A stretch of 64,000 bases of DNA from Pleurodeles waltl. Lineage: Eukaryota > Chordata > Amphibia > Caudata > Salamandridae. The stretch is taken from positions 347,208,339 to 347,272,338 of the forward strand of contig NC_090451.1 in NCBI RefSeq assembly GCF_031143425.1. The letters are read 5' to 3'. Positions 1-12,111 of the stretch are shown in pieces. A model generated the notes under the pieces. That model was not told the DNA's origin. It saw only the letters and a program-made list of their open reading frames with translations, and ran no database searches. The position numbers and the translations under genes are program-made. Each line of letters opens with the position of its first letter. Positions within the stretch are counted from its first letter, which is position 1.

Positions 1-275
1 CATTCCATGGGTCCTGAAGAAACTTACTACCATCCTGCATCCTGCACATCCTGCATGTGTCCTCCACCCACCTGCAGGCCCCTTCCACTAGCCACATACC
101 AACTGAGCCATCCGCTTCTGCCACAGCTAGTGAAATGGAGGCCCTGTCAGAGGACTTGCAGACCACTATCACCCTTCCCTCTGTAGCTGTGGAACCCCCA
201 TGCAAACAAGGTCGTCCATCCAGACATCCTGCAGGACCTGATTCCAAGACCAAAACCACTGCCAGGAAGTGACCC
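1..275 (+). pseudogene. Harbinger copy A: C-terminal end of Myb-B-like accessory protein
   Basis: An open stretch ends at the TGA near 270 and encodes a Ser/Thr/Pro-rich tail. It is clearly related, in DNA and protein, to the minus-strand tail at 28030-28330 of Harbinger copy B: both share a CATCCTGCA start, a ...GLEALP/EMEALS... segment and a Lys-rich end (KTKTTARK here). In copy B this tail belongs to a protein whose N-terminus is a Myb/SANT-like domain, so I call this the last part of the same Myb-B gene. The upstream part lies outside the window. The transposase at 1205-2321 is on the opposite strand, so the two genes converge, as in copy B. Family membership is inferred from the paralogue; this tail has no recognisable domain of its own. 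Confidence 0.6.
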
Positions 276-1204
276 TCTTCTGAACATTCTCCTTTGTGTG
301 CCAATGAGACACCCTGTTGATTGTCCACTGTGATGTCTCTATTTTCCCATGGCCCCTTGGATACTGGACCTGGACTACCTACAGCTGGTCCAACTACTCT
401 GCTGATTTCTTCCACTATAACTCCACTCACCACCCATTGCACTTGTGATTCACAATACACATCATTGAGCACAGGTACTGCTTACATGTCTTTATTGTAA
501 CAACTAGGATACTCTGTTGTACAATATGTTGTTACACTTAAACCATTGACCATTAAAAGTCTGGATGATAGACAGAAGGGGAAGCAATGTTCAGTGAGTA
601 TGACAGTGGAACAGACATATTCTGAAATCAGGTGTCAAGGGAGCCACCAGTCAAGCCAGGAACCAGACTTGCACCACTCAACAGACCTGCATATAGACCA
701 AGGCCGGGAAAACAATCACAATAAGAGTCAATGTTGCTCACTCAACACACATGCAGTACATTAATGACCTCCCTAGTGCGAATTGGCAAGTGAAATGTTA
801 ACACACATTACCAAGACAGACTCTCCACTAAAGGCAGGTTCCACTGTCAGTAAAAGTTATGTTTCATAATAGTCTATTGTGTACAGTGAGGATAGGTAGC
901 AATACTGATAACGCTAATATATTTGGCAGTCCTATTGCAGTTGACATAGCAGTACAGGGAACATGCAACATGCCCAAGTCTTTGCAGACATGATGCTAGA
1001 CAACAGCATAGTAAAATTGCTCTGACAGAACAGTATTACCTCCCCTGATTGCTAATATGTTTATCCCCAAAACCCACAAAGAGGGATAGCTGCACTTAAC
1101 ACCTCCACTGATAGCACACACCAGGAGGAGCAATGTCACAAGGCAGACAGCAATACAGTTCACATACAATGCACTTAACACATACCTGTAATTTATTGGA
1201 AGTA
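276..1204. other. Space between convergent genes of Harbinger copy A
   Basis: This 0.9-kb stretch separates the Myb-B stop codon from the transposase stop codon. I see no convincing coding frame; the short open frames have no family resemblance. It corresponds in position to 27113-28029 of copy B. Confidence 0.5.
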
Positions 1205-2321
1205 TTATTGGATCAACTCTGTTCTAGAGTTAGATGCATCCTCATCATCTGCCTCCTTGTCACTATCTATGTACCCATCATCAGCCACTGGTCCAGCTGC
1301 TACCTCCTCAACATCTAGTAATGGGATGTGACGTCTCAGGGCTAGATTGTGTAGCATGAGGTAGGCAACAATTATCTGGCAGACGTTGAGTGGTCTGTAG
1401 AGCAGGGCACCGTCTGACATGTGTAGACACTGATATCTGGCCTTCAACAGCCCAAAGGTCCACTCGAAGACATGCCTTGTCCTGCCTTGGGCCTCATTGA
1501 AAGGGTGTTCCCCATCTGTGGTTGGGTATCTCACTGATGTCAGCAGCCACGGTAGATTAGGATAGCCAGAGTCACCTGTGTGCATAAAAGGTTGACCCAT
1601 CACAATACCGGTAGAGACACAGGGCAGACTGTGAAGAGAGGTGAGTTAACAGATGCACACATACTATTGGATAAATACCAATGACCCAGGCCCTCTCTCT
1701 CTATAGTTGTGCCATCATGTGTGGGACATTGCTGTTACTCAGAATGTAGGAATAATGCACAGAACCAGGAAACTTGGACATCACCTGGGAGATATGCTGG
1801 TCAGCGAGACACACCACCTGGACATTGATGGAGTAAACGTTTTTCCTGTTCCTGTACACTTGTTCATTGGCCCTGGAGGAACCAAAACAATTTGTGTGCC
1901 ATCTATGGCCCCTATCACATGAAGGTTATGTGCCATATCATAGAAGTCAGCTTTAACAGTGGGCAAATCCACATGTTGGTGGAACCTGATGTAGCTGTCC
2001 AGATGTTTGAGTAAAGCACAAAGCACATCCTTCAACCCATGACTGTACATGAGCTGTGACATCCCTGCTGCCTAGCCCATTGTAATTTGTCACAAGCCTG
2101 AGGCAAGGAAGTGTAGCACCGACAACACTTGTACTGTTGGAGGGATGGCATAGGGATCATGTATGACAACCAAGAGATCCATCTCCAACTGGGTGCACAG
2201 TTCCATGATGGACTGATGGTTCAGACAACAGGTCTGGATGATGTGTCTCTCTTCCAGGATAGCAAGGTTAACTAGGGGCTGGTACACCGGTGCATGTCTC
2301 ATTCTCACCATTGCATGGTAT
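1205..2321 (-). pseudogene. Harbinger DDE transposase, exons 2 and 3 (copy A, decayed)
   Basis: PIF/Harbinger (HARBI1-like, DDE_4) transposase, which would cut and rejoin element ends in the nucleus. Exon 2 runs from 2321 to 1679, preceded by an acceptor (TTCCTAG). It encodes an N-terminal helical part (VNLAILEERHIIQ) and, after a frameshift, IGAIDGTQI with the first catalytic Asp. A second frameshift leads to LADQHISQVMSKFPGSVH. A 103-base GT-AG intron (1678-1576) is followed by exon 3 with GDSGYPNLPW, then FEWTFGLLKARYQ, which holds the catalytic Glu, and ILHN-like LMLHNLALR. The frame ends at 1205 with an acidic tail. The codon at 1752-1754 encodes Tyr where the family has the second catalytic Asp (PGSxHDS), so this copy is dead twice over. 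Exon 1 is not found nearby. Copy B (25998-27112) has the same exon structure and the same intron length. Confidence 0.88.
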
Positions 2322-3063
2322 CTAGGAATAGGAGAGAGGAATAGCCACAAGTTGATGTCGACAGTTCACAAGCCACCGAATACTATACATATAGCACACA
2401 TGAGTACTGTGGACATAGTGCTGAAGTACACTGAATTCATTTGGGCATGTAGACTGACCGTGTATGCCATCGTTGATGGCAGTTGCAGCCCCAGACAGAC
2501 AGCTTGACACAAACAAAACATTTGACACCTCCATGTAACAACACCCTATTCCCACAGGTAATAAGTTATATGTAACATTTGAACATATAGATGTGGTTAA
2601 CTTTTCTATGAGCCAGCAAGTGACTGCACATGTGTCACAATCATCAGTACATCAAATGACACTAACCATGAATGTCACATGTGTGAACCTTGCTTTGATG
2701 TGTGAACAAAGTAAATCTATGCACATGTCACTGAAAATCATCCATGAAGCACTTATTACTCACCTACAATACGCTACCTACATGTAAAATGGCAGCCGCC
2801 AGCCTGCAAGCACAGAACAGATGGAAGTGACCTAATTGCGCCGGTGTTAGTTGTCAAGGCCATAGGTGGTCTCAACCGCCGTGCAACTCCTCATTGGCTA
2901 ACATTGTTGCCTATGGCCAATGGTGATCACCTCTGGTGGTAACGGTCATGTACGAGGATGCCATGACCACCATTTTCTGTTGCATAGGTCACTTGACTCC
3001 TGACACTAGCGCAAGTAAGACCTCCACTGTGTGAGCTGCTGTATTCTGCCACTGGGAGCCATA
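2322..3063. other. Intronic/5' region between Myb-A and transposase exon 2 (copy A)
   Basis: It lies between the acceptor of transposase exon 2 (minus) and the ATG of Myb-A (plus). By analogy with copy B it is the 3' part of the first transposase intron and also holds the Myb-A promoter. I see no clear TATA box. No coding frame is supported. Confidence 0.4.
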
Positions 3064-4400
3064 ATGCCACATCCTGCAGGAGATAGGGCCCCTGCCTTCA
3101 CCCAGGAGGAGCTGGAGAAGCTAGTCAACGGGGTCCTACCTCTGCATGGACAGTTGGATGGGGCACCAGAGCAGCAGGTGAGTTCAATGTTCCTGTCCTG
3201 TCTGGAAGTGATGTGTGTGGGGTTAAAAGGCATTGAGACGATGCACACAGAGTGGATGCATGCAGATGGCAAAGGAGTTGGTGCATTAGTGCTGTAAAGA
3301 CACATTTTTGTGGTCATGAGATGCGTCTGGCGTGTGAAGTCCACTGCTGTTGCTGTGATGCCACTTTACATGACTTTCTTTTTAAGTTTGTGTCACCCAT
3401 GCAGGTCAATGCCCAGCAGAAGAAGGGGATTTGGCGTGCCATCGCCAAGCAAGTGCGGACACTGGGGTCCATGCCCGGTGGAGCGCCCACTGCAGAAAGT
3501 GGTGGGAGGACCTGAGACGTTGGGCCTGTAAGACCGCTGAGGCCAAGCTGGGAATGTCCTCCTAATGAGGGAAGGGTGCCCGTCAGACCCTGAACCCCCT
3601 AATTGTTCGCATTTTGGCAGTGGCATTCCCTTAGGTGGATGGGCGCTTGAGAGCAGTAAACCAACCACAAGGAGGTAAGTACACACTTTCACCTCGCTAA
3701 TGGTAGTCATGTATGGGTTTGGGTAACCTACTAGTGGGAAGATGTAGTGTAGATCATTGGTAGTTGCACCTCTGCTATGGGTATGAGCCACCCTGGTAGG
3801 ATTTGTCTCAATTATGTGTGCCAATACCATGCAGACAGTGACTCATTAGGGGACTTACTTCCATGTTTGAGTTTGTCTGGACACATTTCACATCTTTTGA
3901 GTGACCAGCTCCTTCCATCGTCATCAGTATACCTGAGGTGCTAGGACATTGCTGTCAGTAATAGTATGCTACCATGACAGAGGTAATAGGTGAGTTCTCA
4001 ATCAGCTGCCTCAAACTGAAGGTGTAGATGGCTGCAGGGGGCCAAGATATTACCGGCCACTTTCTTAATGGATTTGTTGACGTGCTAACTTGCCATGCAG
4101 GAATCAGTTGAGTAACAATAAAGGGTATGTCTATGTAAACGACCATGGGAGTGTGCCAAGTACTGTGCTACTGTGCATTGTAGGACCCTTCATCAAGTGG
4201 CAATGTTCCCACATTAGTAGGTTTTGACTGCATTAACGGATCCCTGACTGCCCTGCAGAGATCCTTTCAGGTTCTGGCCTCCTCATTGATAGAAGCCAGT
4301 GTCCCTTCATCTTCCGTTCCCCCCTCCAGCTACCTGTGCCCAATTCCACAACCCTCTCCCCACACCCATCTAGAGCACACAGTCAGACCACCATTCATCC
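3064..4400 (+). pseudogene. Harbinger Myb-A-like DNA-binding protein, exons 1-3 (copy A)
   Basis: Myb/SANT-like (Myb_DNA-bind_5 type) accessory protein of a Harbinger element. Exon 1 (3064-3180) starts at MPHPAGDRAPAFTQEELEKL, the first helix of the domain, and ends at a GTGAGT donor. Exon 2 (3405-3674) follows an ATGCAG acceptor in the same frame and gives QQKKGIWRAIAKQVRTLG. After a 1-base frameshift it continues as HCRKWWEDLRRWACKTAEAKLG, shown here in part, so the three regularly spaced Trp-containing helices are present. It ends at GGAG|GTAAGT. A third, Ser/Pro-rich exon probably begins at 4259 after CCCTGCAG and becomes unreadable by about 4400. The gene is antisense to the transposase at 1205-2321. 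Copy B keeps exon 2 with the same two splice sites. One frameshift and an in-frame stop mean it is not functional. Confidence 0.75.
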
Positions 4401-4689
4401 ACTTCAACAGACACAGTTCACAAAGACAGCACCTTTGGAATACACAGTCTGCTTTGCAGAAGGTGCTCATTCTGAGGGTGCTGTTGGGCCATGGCATTGG
4501 TCTTGGCTCCCTTACAGGAAGCTGAGGCCAATACCATGGCATAGTTTCCCCCGTGTTGACCGGTGTAAACATTGTAATATGATATTTCCATCAGTCAGCC
4601 TGATGGAAACATCATGATATGACTGGGGAGGAGGCTGCCAGTATGACAACAACCTTCTCCCCTCATCTTTGGTGGTTGGCTCATTCTGA
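4401..4689. repeat. Unclassified repeat-like segment at the 3' side of the L1
   Basis: GC-richer DNA between the Myb-A remnant and the L1 3' end. It contains a short inverted motif around 4585-4615 (ATCAGTCAGCCTGATGG). It may be the L1 3' untranslated region or a separate repeat; the sequence alone does not settle which. Confidence 0.3.
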
Positions 4690-6394
4690 CCACCAAAGCT
4701 GTAATGATGCTCCTGCACACATGTTACAACCTTATCCCAGAATTTCCTTAGCTTCTGACAGCTCCAGATCATATATTTTCAGGTGCCCATCTGGTTACAT
4801 CTGTGACAGCTGTCTGGCTTGCATTTCAGTGACACAATTTCTTATGGAAAAATTAACTAGCCACAATTAGTGCACCTGCATTCATTTAAAGTTTCCCCCC
4901 CTCAAAAGCTGGAAGTTAAAAACTGATACTCAGTCAAACTTAAGCTAACCTCTCACATCCATTTATTTTGAGCATTATGAAACATTCTATCAGCATTGTT
5001 GTGACTAGTTCGAAGCCATCTTATCCATTGCCCAACTTTTTTTGTTATATTTTTGGGATTCTATATTGCATCACTCTTTTCCTTGATTCCTCGACCTGAA
5101 GTGAAAGGATTTTCTTGAAAAGGCTTTGGATTTGTTAATATTCCAGGACATTCCTGGCCGGGGCTGAGGAGAAACTTATCTGATTCCATTCCCAGGATAA
5201 TGATTCATTCTTGGTTATCTAATCTCCCAACCGTCCCAATTTAGCTCTCCCATCTACCATCTTATAGTTGTTTGTTGAAGATCTGAGGGATATAGGAAAT
5301 GTGTGAGGGGTTGCAGCATGTATCTCCAGAACTGCTTTTGCTTCTGCTTCAATTAAAATTGTTTTCCTATATCTAACCAGCTTGGGATTCTGCCTCTAAT
5401 ACTTTGGGAGGCTTAGATATGGTGGACACTCTACCAGCATTCTCTCTAAATAAAAGTTATCTACCATTGACGCCTTCAATGTATTATGAATCCTGGAGTG
5501 CATATTTAAAAAAACAGTGAGATAATACACTTCCCATTCTAAGAGTGCCATCCCTCCCTCTTTCCAATAAAGATTTAGCTTCTGCATACTTGTCCGTGGA
5601 TCAGCCTTATTTCAGGTAAAGCTAGTATTCTTGGCATTAATTCTTGAGAAAAATGTATTTCTTAAGTACACTGGAATTATCATGAATAAGACATTGAACA
5701 AGGACATGTTATGCATTTTAACCATTGCCCCCCAACTGACAATCGAGATCAGGAGTTTCTGCCAACTATCCAATTTATCCTCAAATATAGTTCAACTTCT
5801 ATAAATCATCCAGATTACTTGAAAACCTCAACCCCACGTACCTAATGGGGTTACTACTGTAAACCTTCTGAAGAACGTCTGGTAAGTACTTTACATCAGT
5901 ATTAAAAAGCAGCTTTTGTATCTTGACATTGTTTATTGTATATCCTGCCACCTCTGTAAAATGTTCTGAGAGCTCAAAAATATTTCCAATAACTTCAGGG
6001 TCCGGCTATATAACACCAAGTAATCAGCATACATTTTTAGTCGTGGGAACATAGTCCCGGGACTTGAAAAGCTTTCACTCTCATGAAGGCACAGGCAAGG
6101 GGTTCAATGAAAGTGGCTAACAGCAATGGTGACAATGGGAATCCTTTTTTAGTGCCCAAAAGTTATTTATGGACACTGAAATTTTTCCATTGAATGCCAG
6201 TTGAGCCCTTTAACCCTGATATATTTGGGTAGTCACTTTAATAAACTAGACCGAAAACGTTGCTGAAGTCTTAAATAAAAAATGTCAGTTCACCAAATCA
6301 AACACTCTTTCAGCGTCTACAAACAAAACCTCCACCGGTATCTGGTTAGCTGTATAATAATCCATGGCCTCAATTAAAAAATGTGTATTAGAAA

Positions 6395-7235
6395 TAGGCC
6401 TGTGCGGAGAGCTCTGCTCCGCTGGTGGAGCTAACAGAGTTGTTGGAACTCTGCATTGTGCTTGGAATGCAGAGTTATCCCAAAAACTCTGCTAGCCCCA
6501 CCAGCGGAGCGGAGCTGAGCTCACCCAGTGCATGCTGCAGCCCAGTATGGGCTGCAGAGTGCAAGCACAGACAGTCTGTGCTTGCCCTGTGCAGCCCATA
6601 ATTCGGCTGCAGCGCCCAATGGAGCACAGAGGGAGACAGCTGCTCTGGAGAATCACTCTTCCCCATCGGATGACGAGGGGAGGAGGACCCCTGGGAAGAC
6701 TCAGGTAAGTCCTTGTCACTGGGCTGCACACTGGTGCACAAACAAGGACGGAAACAGCAGTTTTTGCTGCCTACGGACCTGGCCTGAATTCAAGCCAGGC
6801 CGTAGATGTTGAAAGCTACGATTTCAGGCCTCTTGTGCACTGGCCTGTTCTGTGTGCACTGCACACTCGGCAGGCTGGTGCACAACAGGTCTGGCAGCTT
6901 TCACTGCCTATGGCCTTGTCCTGAATTCAGGCCATGGCCGCAGGAAGAGAAAGAAATCTACTGTTTTGGGCCTCTTGTGCATTGGCCTGCCCTGTGTGTA
7001 GTGCACATGCGACAGGCCAGCACACAAGAGGCCTGAAACGACAGCTTTCACTGCCTCTGGCCCTCCTGAATGCACCCGATCTCAGAAGCCTGACCCTGCT
7101 TAGCACTTCTGAGATGGGCGCATTAAGGAGGACTCCACAGGTCACGGAACTCCACCTCTGTGGAATTCCACAGAGCGTTTTTTCAACTCCGGAGAATTCA
7201 ATGGAGCCAGAGTCCATTTACACTGCCCAGGCCTA
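6395..7235. mobile_element. Non-autonomous hAT-like element inside L1 ORF2
   Basis: An 841-bp insertion with short inverted ends (TAGGCCTGTGC at the left, GCCCAGGCCTA at the right). It is flanked by 8-bp repeats, ATTAGAAA at 6387-6394 and ATTAGAAT at 7236-7243, one mismatch apart; 8-bp duplications are typical of hAT. L1 reverse-transcriptase sequence continues on either side, so this is a genuine insertion. The interior is GC-rich and made of three imperfect units of about 125 bp, each with a palindrome centred on GAATTC or an equivalent. The last unit resembles 5S rRNA (see 7052-7129). No transposase frame is present. Superfamily is inferred from duplication length and ends only. Confidence 0.7.
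7052..7129. other. 5S-rRNA-like inverted segment in the hAT-like element
   Basis: The left half reads like the 5' part of vertebrate 5S rRNA (GCCTCTGGCC, then CCTGAATGCACCCGATCTC). The right half reads like the reverse complement of the 5S middle (CCTGACCCTGCTTAGC, then GAGATGGGCGCATT). The two halves can fold into a hairpin through GATCTCAGAAG / CTTCTGAGAT. It is not a functional 5S gene: the strands are joined head to head and the 3' domain is missing. The resemblance is judged from memory of the 5S sequence. Confidence 0.5.
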
Positions 7236-8850
7236 ATTAGAATATAATTGTGAGATAGTACAAACCCATTTTGATCTGCTGCTACTAAGTCAGTTATTAC
7301 CACCAATTCTCCTGGCTAAAATCTTCATAAAGATCTTATCATCTGTGTCAAGTAAGGTGATGGGGTGGTACAACAGATTCTTCTCCTTTTTTAGGATAGC
7401 ATGTTAAAATCCCTCTCTTAAATGAAGGAGGTGGGATCCCTTCTCCAAGAATGTAATTGAACAGCTTAGTAAGGGGATCATTTAGATACTTAATCATTAG
7501 TGCATACCACTCAGAATGACACCCATTCTCCCCAGTGCCTTACATCTTGGAAGCTACTTGATCACCTTTATGATCTCTTCTGTTTCTATAGGGCGAATAA
7601 GGTTACGCTCAACTTCTGTTGCCAGTTATGGAATTTGGGCCAGAGTCAAGCAATTAGTAATATCTTAATCTGAGGGGTCTAGGCTTTCCCTGTATGTTCT
7701 GTGGAAAGGTCTAATAAAATCAGACTCTATTCCCTCTCCATCCACTTCAATTTTTCCTGGTTCAGGATGGGCTATTTTGGTGACATAATTCCTGACCATT
7801 CAGGTCCAGGTGTGCCATGCCAAACTTATTTCACTAACTTCTGCCTCTTTATATATCTGTTGGCTGTAAGTCTGTGCACTTATGATGTCCTCCTCCAGGA
7901 AGAAATTCTGGAGTTCCTAATTGCTTCACAGGCTGAGCATCTCTGTTTATCTTGTACCTGCTGCAATCCAGTTTTTGTGAATTGGAGCTCCCTTAAGTAG
8001 CTTTGATATATCTCTCCCTCTAACTTTCTACAGGTGCTTTCATAAGCTATGATCGCACCCCTCATCATTAGCTTATACGCCTCCTAGATGTTTTCTGGTG
8101 AAGCAGAGCCCCTATTCTCCCAAAAAAGTTAATTTCTCTTCCACATTTCTTCCACAAATACCTCCTTCCAGAACAGGACTTTATTAAATGATCATCTATA
8201 GACTGGAAAGGTTGTGGGTGGCAGAGAAACTTCCAAAATAATCACTGTGTGATCTGAGAAGCAGTTAGGAACATAAGAAGCAGTTGTCCTTGACAGAGTT
8301 GTTTATAAAAAAAAGTCTATGCTCGAGGCTGTTCGAAATCAAGCTGAAATAAATGTGTACTGATTTCTATCAGTGTTCCACCTACGCCAGGGATCAAATA
8401 AGCCCGTTCACACTTTTTTTTTCCTTGGAATAATGTTAGGTTTGCTCAGATCCAGCTCTGGAATTTGAGCACAGTTAAAATTGCTTCCCACTACATTGAT
8501 ATTCGAACATTGAGCTAAGTGACAAGTCAAATCAAATAAGGGCTCTGGCTCATCAAAAACTGAACCATGTAGTGAGACTAACCTGTGTGTCACCTGATCA
8601 ATTAAAATCTCTATTATCCCCCATCTTCCTATCTTATCTGTGAATGATTTGATAACCATACCCCTAAGCCACTTATTTTCTAATACTGCTACCCCACTAT
8701 GACCAGCAGAGGTAGCAGAGTGCTGCATTAACTGAAAAACCTGAAGAAATACAAAAGATTATTTCTGCTTGTCTAACTAATTAAAATAGCTTTGTGTTCC
8801 CTTCTATTGCTCAAACCATTTACATTAATGGACATAATTTTGACCTTATG

Positions 8851-9356
8851 ACTGCACATTATGATCTACTGTTAGACAGATATTCCATAAGATACCCCCC
8901 TTTCAAGCATGGTGAGTTTTCATCTGACGTCTATTTCTAAGAAACATTTTTAATATTCTGGAACCTGTCTTTCTCCCTTCAAGCCTCAGCTCCAAAAGAC
9001 AGCAGTTGCCTTTCCACCCTATACCCACCCAACTCACCTGCTTCGTGCCCTGCTGTGCCCCCACCCAAAACCCCCAACTCCATCCCAGCCCGGAGACACC
9101 TGTGCAATTTCTTCACCTTTTGCATAGATGTCCAACCCACCCTTCACCTTCCGAATGCATTTATTGCACTCAGTGCCTTACTTCCAGATTATCCATTTCC
9201 CCACACCCTCAGCAGTTGTATCAAAGTAAAAAAAAAATGCCACTCCTATCGTGCATCATTGAACCTTTCCCAGCAATTAGATATCATAGGCTACATTTCT
9301 GTAGACCTACTTTTGCTGATGTTTATAGAGATATTCTATAGCCACCTCTACTACAT
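8851..9356 (-). other. L1 spacer between ORF1 and ORF2 sides
   Basis: A C-rich stretch on plus (about 9010-9200) with no conserved frame on the L1 strand. It lies between the ORF2 start and the LTR insertion point and is probably the L1 inter-ORF region. Confidence 0.35.
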
Positions 9357-12111
9357 TGTGAGAAATTGGGTTGTTGGTTGAATGAAGGCTGACCCGTGTT
9401 CAAGGGGCTGCAAAAAAATCACTAAATTAACCAGTATATACTGTGATTAACCCTGGGTAGCAGGCAGGAAGGCTTAACTTAGAGGCAATGTGTAAAGTAT
9501 TTATGCAGCACACAAACAGTAATGAAGTGAACATACAACACAAGAAAAATAGTACACCTATTTAGAAAGATAGAGTGACATTTAATAATTATATCAAAAC
9601 AATAAAAATCCAATGTGTAGAACCGGAGTTATGATTTTTTTTAAAGCTTTTAGTCGAATCTAGCACCTAAAAGATCAAAGCTCCAACTGTAGACATCTAG
9701 TCGTGAGACCATGTCGAAGTCAAAAAATATGGCTGCAGACATCTAGTTGTGTCAGACTGTGTCAAAGTCTAAAAATATTTCTGACGCGATAGAGCATAAG
9801 TCACATACAAGAACTGGATTGGGCCCAGTCGGCGCTTACCTTCGGGCTTAGAAGAAATTGTGAAGAAAATTTTCTGAAAAGGTAAAGTTCACTGGGCAAG
9901 GAGCTGCTGGATGAAGTCATGGTGAAGATTTCTACATTCTGACTATAGGGCAGATTTACAAGGCCCTAGCTCCTTCCTGCGCCACACTAGCTTATTTCTT
10001 TTTTACACTAATGTGGCTCAAGGAGGCAATTTTTGCCGTATCATATTTACAAAGTGGCACAATGCATGCAATGCGCCACTTTGCGACCCCTTGCACTACA
10101 TTATGCCTGTGTGAAGCTTAATATATGTAAGGGGGTGTTAGGAGGCCCACAAAAATGGCACAGTGAAATTTCACTGTGCCATTTGTGGCGCCATTTTTAA
10201 TGCCTGCTCTCAGCAGGTGTTAAAATGATGCACCCATGTTAACCTGTGGGCCTCCTTGCCCTTTGTTCCACTGGTGTCAACATTTTTTACACTAGTGGAG
10301 CAAAGCGCCACAATAGCGTCAAATGTTATAACGCAATTAGCCTAATGACCGCCATGGTGTGCCTAACATGGTGTTTTTAAGTGGGGCAACGCAAGCGAAC
10401 TGGCACATCAGTTTCTTGTAAATCTGGCCCCATGTCTCTTTTTTGGAAGTCAAAAACCTTCACTGAGATGAGGCATGAGTCTGTAGCTGACAAGAATTCA
10501 AGGAGGCCGAATTACCCAGGTGAAGGATTGCTAGAAAGAATTTGCCACTGCGGAGAACATCGCAGGACCAACAGCTAAGCCAGACTGAGTGGTGGTGTAC
10601 CTTGGGTGGATCGATGATCAGGTTGATCCCCGTCTTTCCTCGGTTCTCAGAGCAGGTTTTACCCCCAAATTTACAAAGTCCAAACTTTGGGATTTTGGCT
10701 ATCTGGGCATGTTTAACACCAACACTAAGGGTACAGGACAAGAGGGGCACCACTTGGTGAATTCGGACTCACCAAGGCTGGGCCCAGGTATGGATTTATG
10801 ATGGTGGGAGCATCTTATGTCCCTGTGGCTCCAAACAGGAGGCCAGCAAATGTGTCCTTGGAGTCACTCTGGTAATCTTGCGTTCAGGTGGTGAAGCACT
10901 GCTCAAGCAACGGGGCAGGCTTCTGAGGGTTCAAGACAAGCCCCAGGCAGCAATCCAGTCCTTACAGGTGCAGCAAAACAGTCTTGTGGAGTACACAGCA
11001 GGCCACAGGAGCACCCAGTCCCCTGAGAGTCCTTCTGTAGGTCCAGAAACTGAACTGAAGAATGGGTCTAAGAGTGCTATTTTGATACCTGGTATCTTCT
11101 TTCAGGGTTTTCTCTGTAGTATGTGGGATTTCCTGCCTCCCCTGCCCTGCCTCCAAACTGGTTGCAATGACAATTCACTGGTGAGACACCCTTTGTGTGA
11201 AGGCAGAGCACAGCCTTTGTAGCTGCAAGTGGAGCTGTGCCTATCCCTGCCCCCCTCCTCTTGCCAGCAAATGTCCCATTCAGACACACCTAATGCTGCT
11301 ATTCTGTGACTGTCTGGGAGGGATTCACAAAGTTCAACTACACCCAGTCACGTGACCTAGGGTAGGATGCAGGCACCAAATGACAAAGGTTAGGAAAATG
11401 ATAACTTTCTAAAAGTGGCATTTTCAAAATTGTAATTTAAAATAGGCTTTATCATTAAAGAGTATTTTTAGTTCCAGTTTAACGACCTGACATGAAATGC
11501 CTATCTGTCCCCAATCAACCGTTAGTACATGTTACGTTTAAGAAGGCAACTGTGTTATCCTATGGGTAGGCCTTACAGTAGTGAAAAACAAATGTAGGAG
11601 TTTTTCACTACCAGGACATGTAAAACTTAAAGGTACATTTGAAATCTTTACAATACACTCTGCCCTACGGGCTACCTAGGGCCTTCCCTAGTGGTGACGT
11701 ATAATCAATAAAAGGTGAGCGTAAGGCTTGGCATGGGGGTTACATTGCCCAGTTGAATGGGCAATTTAAAGTTTTTTTCAGGCTGCAATGGGAGGCCTGG
11801 GACATGTTTAAAGGAGCTACTTAAGTGGGTGGCACAAACAGTCCTGCAGGCCCACTCTTAGCATTTAATTTACAGGCCCTGGGTATAAAAAATACCACTC
11901 TACAATGGACTTATGAATAAATTAAATATGTCAATTAGGTGTACACCAACTTTACCATGTTTAGGGGAGTGAGCACGAGCACTTTAGAACTGCTCAGCAG
12001 TGGCAGAGTGCACAGAGTCCTAAGGACCACAAAAAACAAACTCCAGCAAAAATGGAGGTAAAATTCCAGAGGTCTGAGGTAAGTCCACCCTAAGGCTAAC
12101 AGATCTTAACT
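9357..12111 (-). mobile_element. Solo LTR-like element, about 2.75 kb, inserted in the L1
   Basis: The plus strand starts TGTGAGAAATTGGG and the other end, read on minus, starts near GTTAAGATCTGTTAG. It lies between blocks of the same L1. A related, truncated copy is at 51050-52391 and an opposite-strand fragment at 29985-30200; all share the conserved segment around 11570-11640 (GTTTTTCACTACCAGGACAT). No gag or pol frame is present, so this looks like a lone terminal repeat. A clear 5-bp target duplication is not visible (left TACAT, right GTCCC), so the exact right border is uncertain. The minus orientation is inferred from how I remember the family in newt transcripts. A MITE sits at 9948-10430. 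Confidence 0.5.
9948..10430. mobile_element. Harbinger-like MITE (GGGC-AGATTTACAAG ends)
   Basis: The ends are inverted: GGGCAGATTTACAAGG at the left, and CTTGTAAATCTGGCCC at the right. The interior shares CTAATGTGGCTCAAGGAGG, ATTTACAAAGTGGC and TGGCACAGTGAAAT with the MITE at 38593-39102, so the two are copies of one family. It is about 480 bp and non-coding. It is nested in the LTR at 9357-12111. The target duplication is not clear. Confidence 0.72.

Larger units (their letters stand above)
4690..8850 (-). pseudogene. L1 ORF2 (endonuclease/reverse transcriptase), decayed
   Basis: The APE-type endonuclease is visible first: INVNGLSNRREHKAILI near 8840-8780, then HSGVAVLENKWLRG and DKIGRWGIIEILI (8700-8600), then VVGSNFN near 8490, matching the family motif GGDFN. 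The middle carries RGAIIAYESTCRKLEGE (about 8060). The reverse transcriptase follows: VEVLFVDAERVFDLVN near 6340-6290, GFPLSPLLLATFIEPLA near 6160-6100, and MYADYLV near 6040, where the usual second Asp of the catalytic YADD box is Tyr. The C-terminal WSCQKLRKFWDKV lies at about 4765-4725. ORF2 nicks target DNA and reverse-transcribes the element RNA. Frameshifts throughout and a hAT insertion inside the polymerase domain make it inactive. Confidence 0.82.

Noticed and set aside
1205..2321. Domesticated HARBI1 host gene
   Set aside because: Frameshifts, a lost catalytic Asp and a second similar copy in the window show a decayed transposon, not a conserved single-copy gene.
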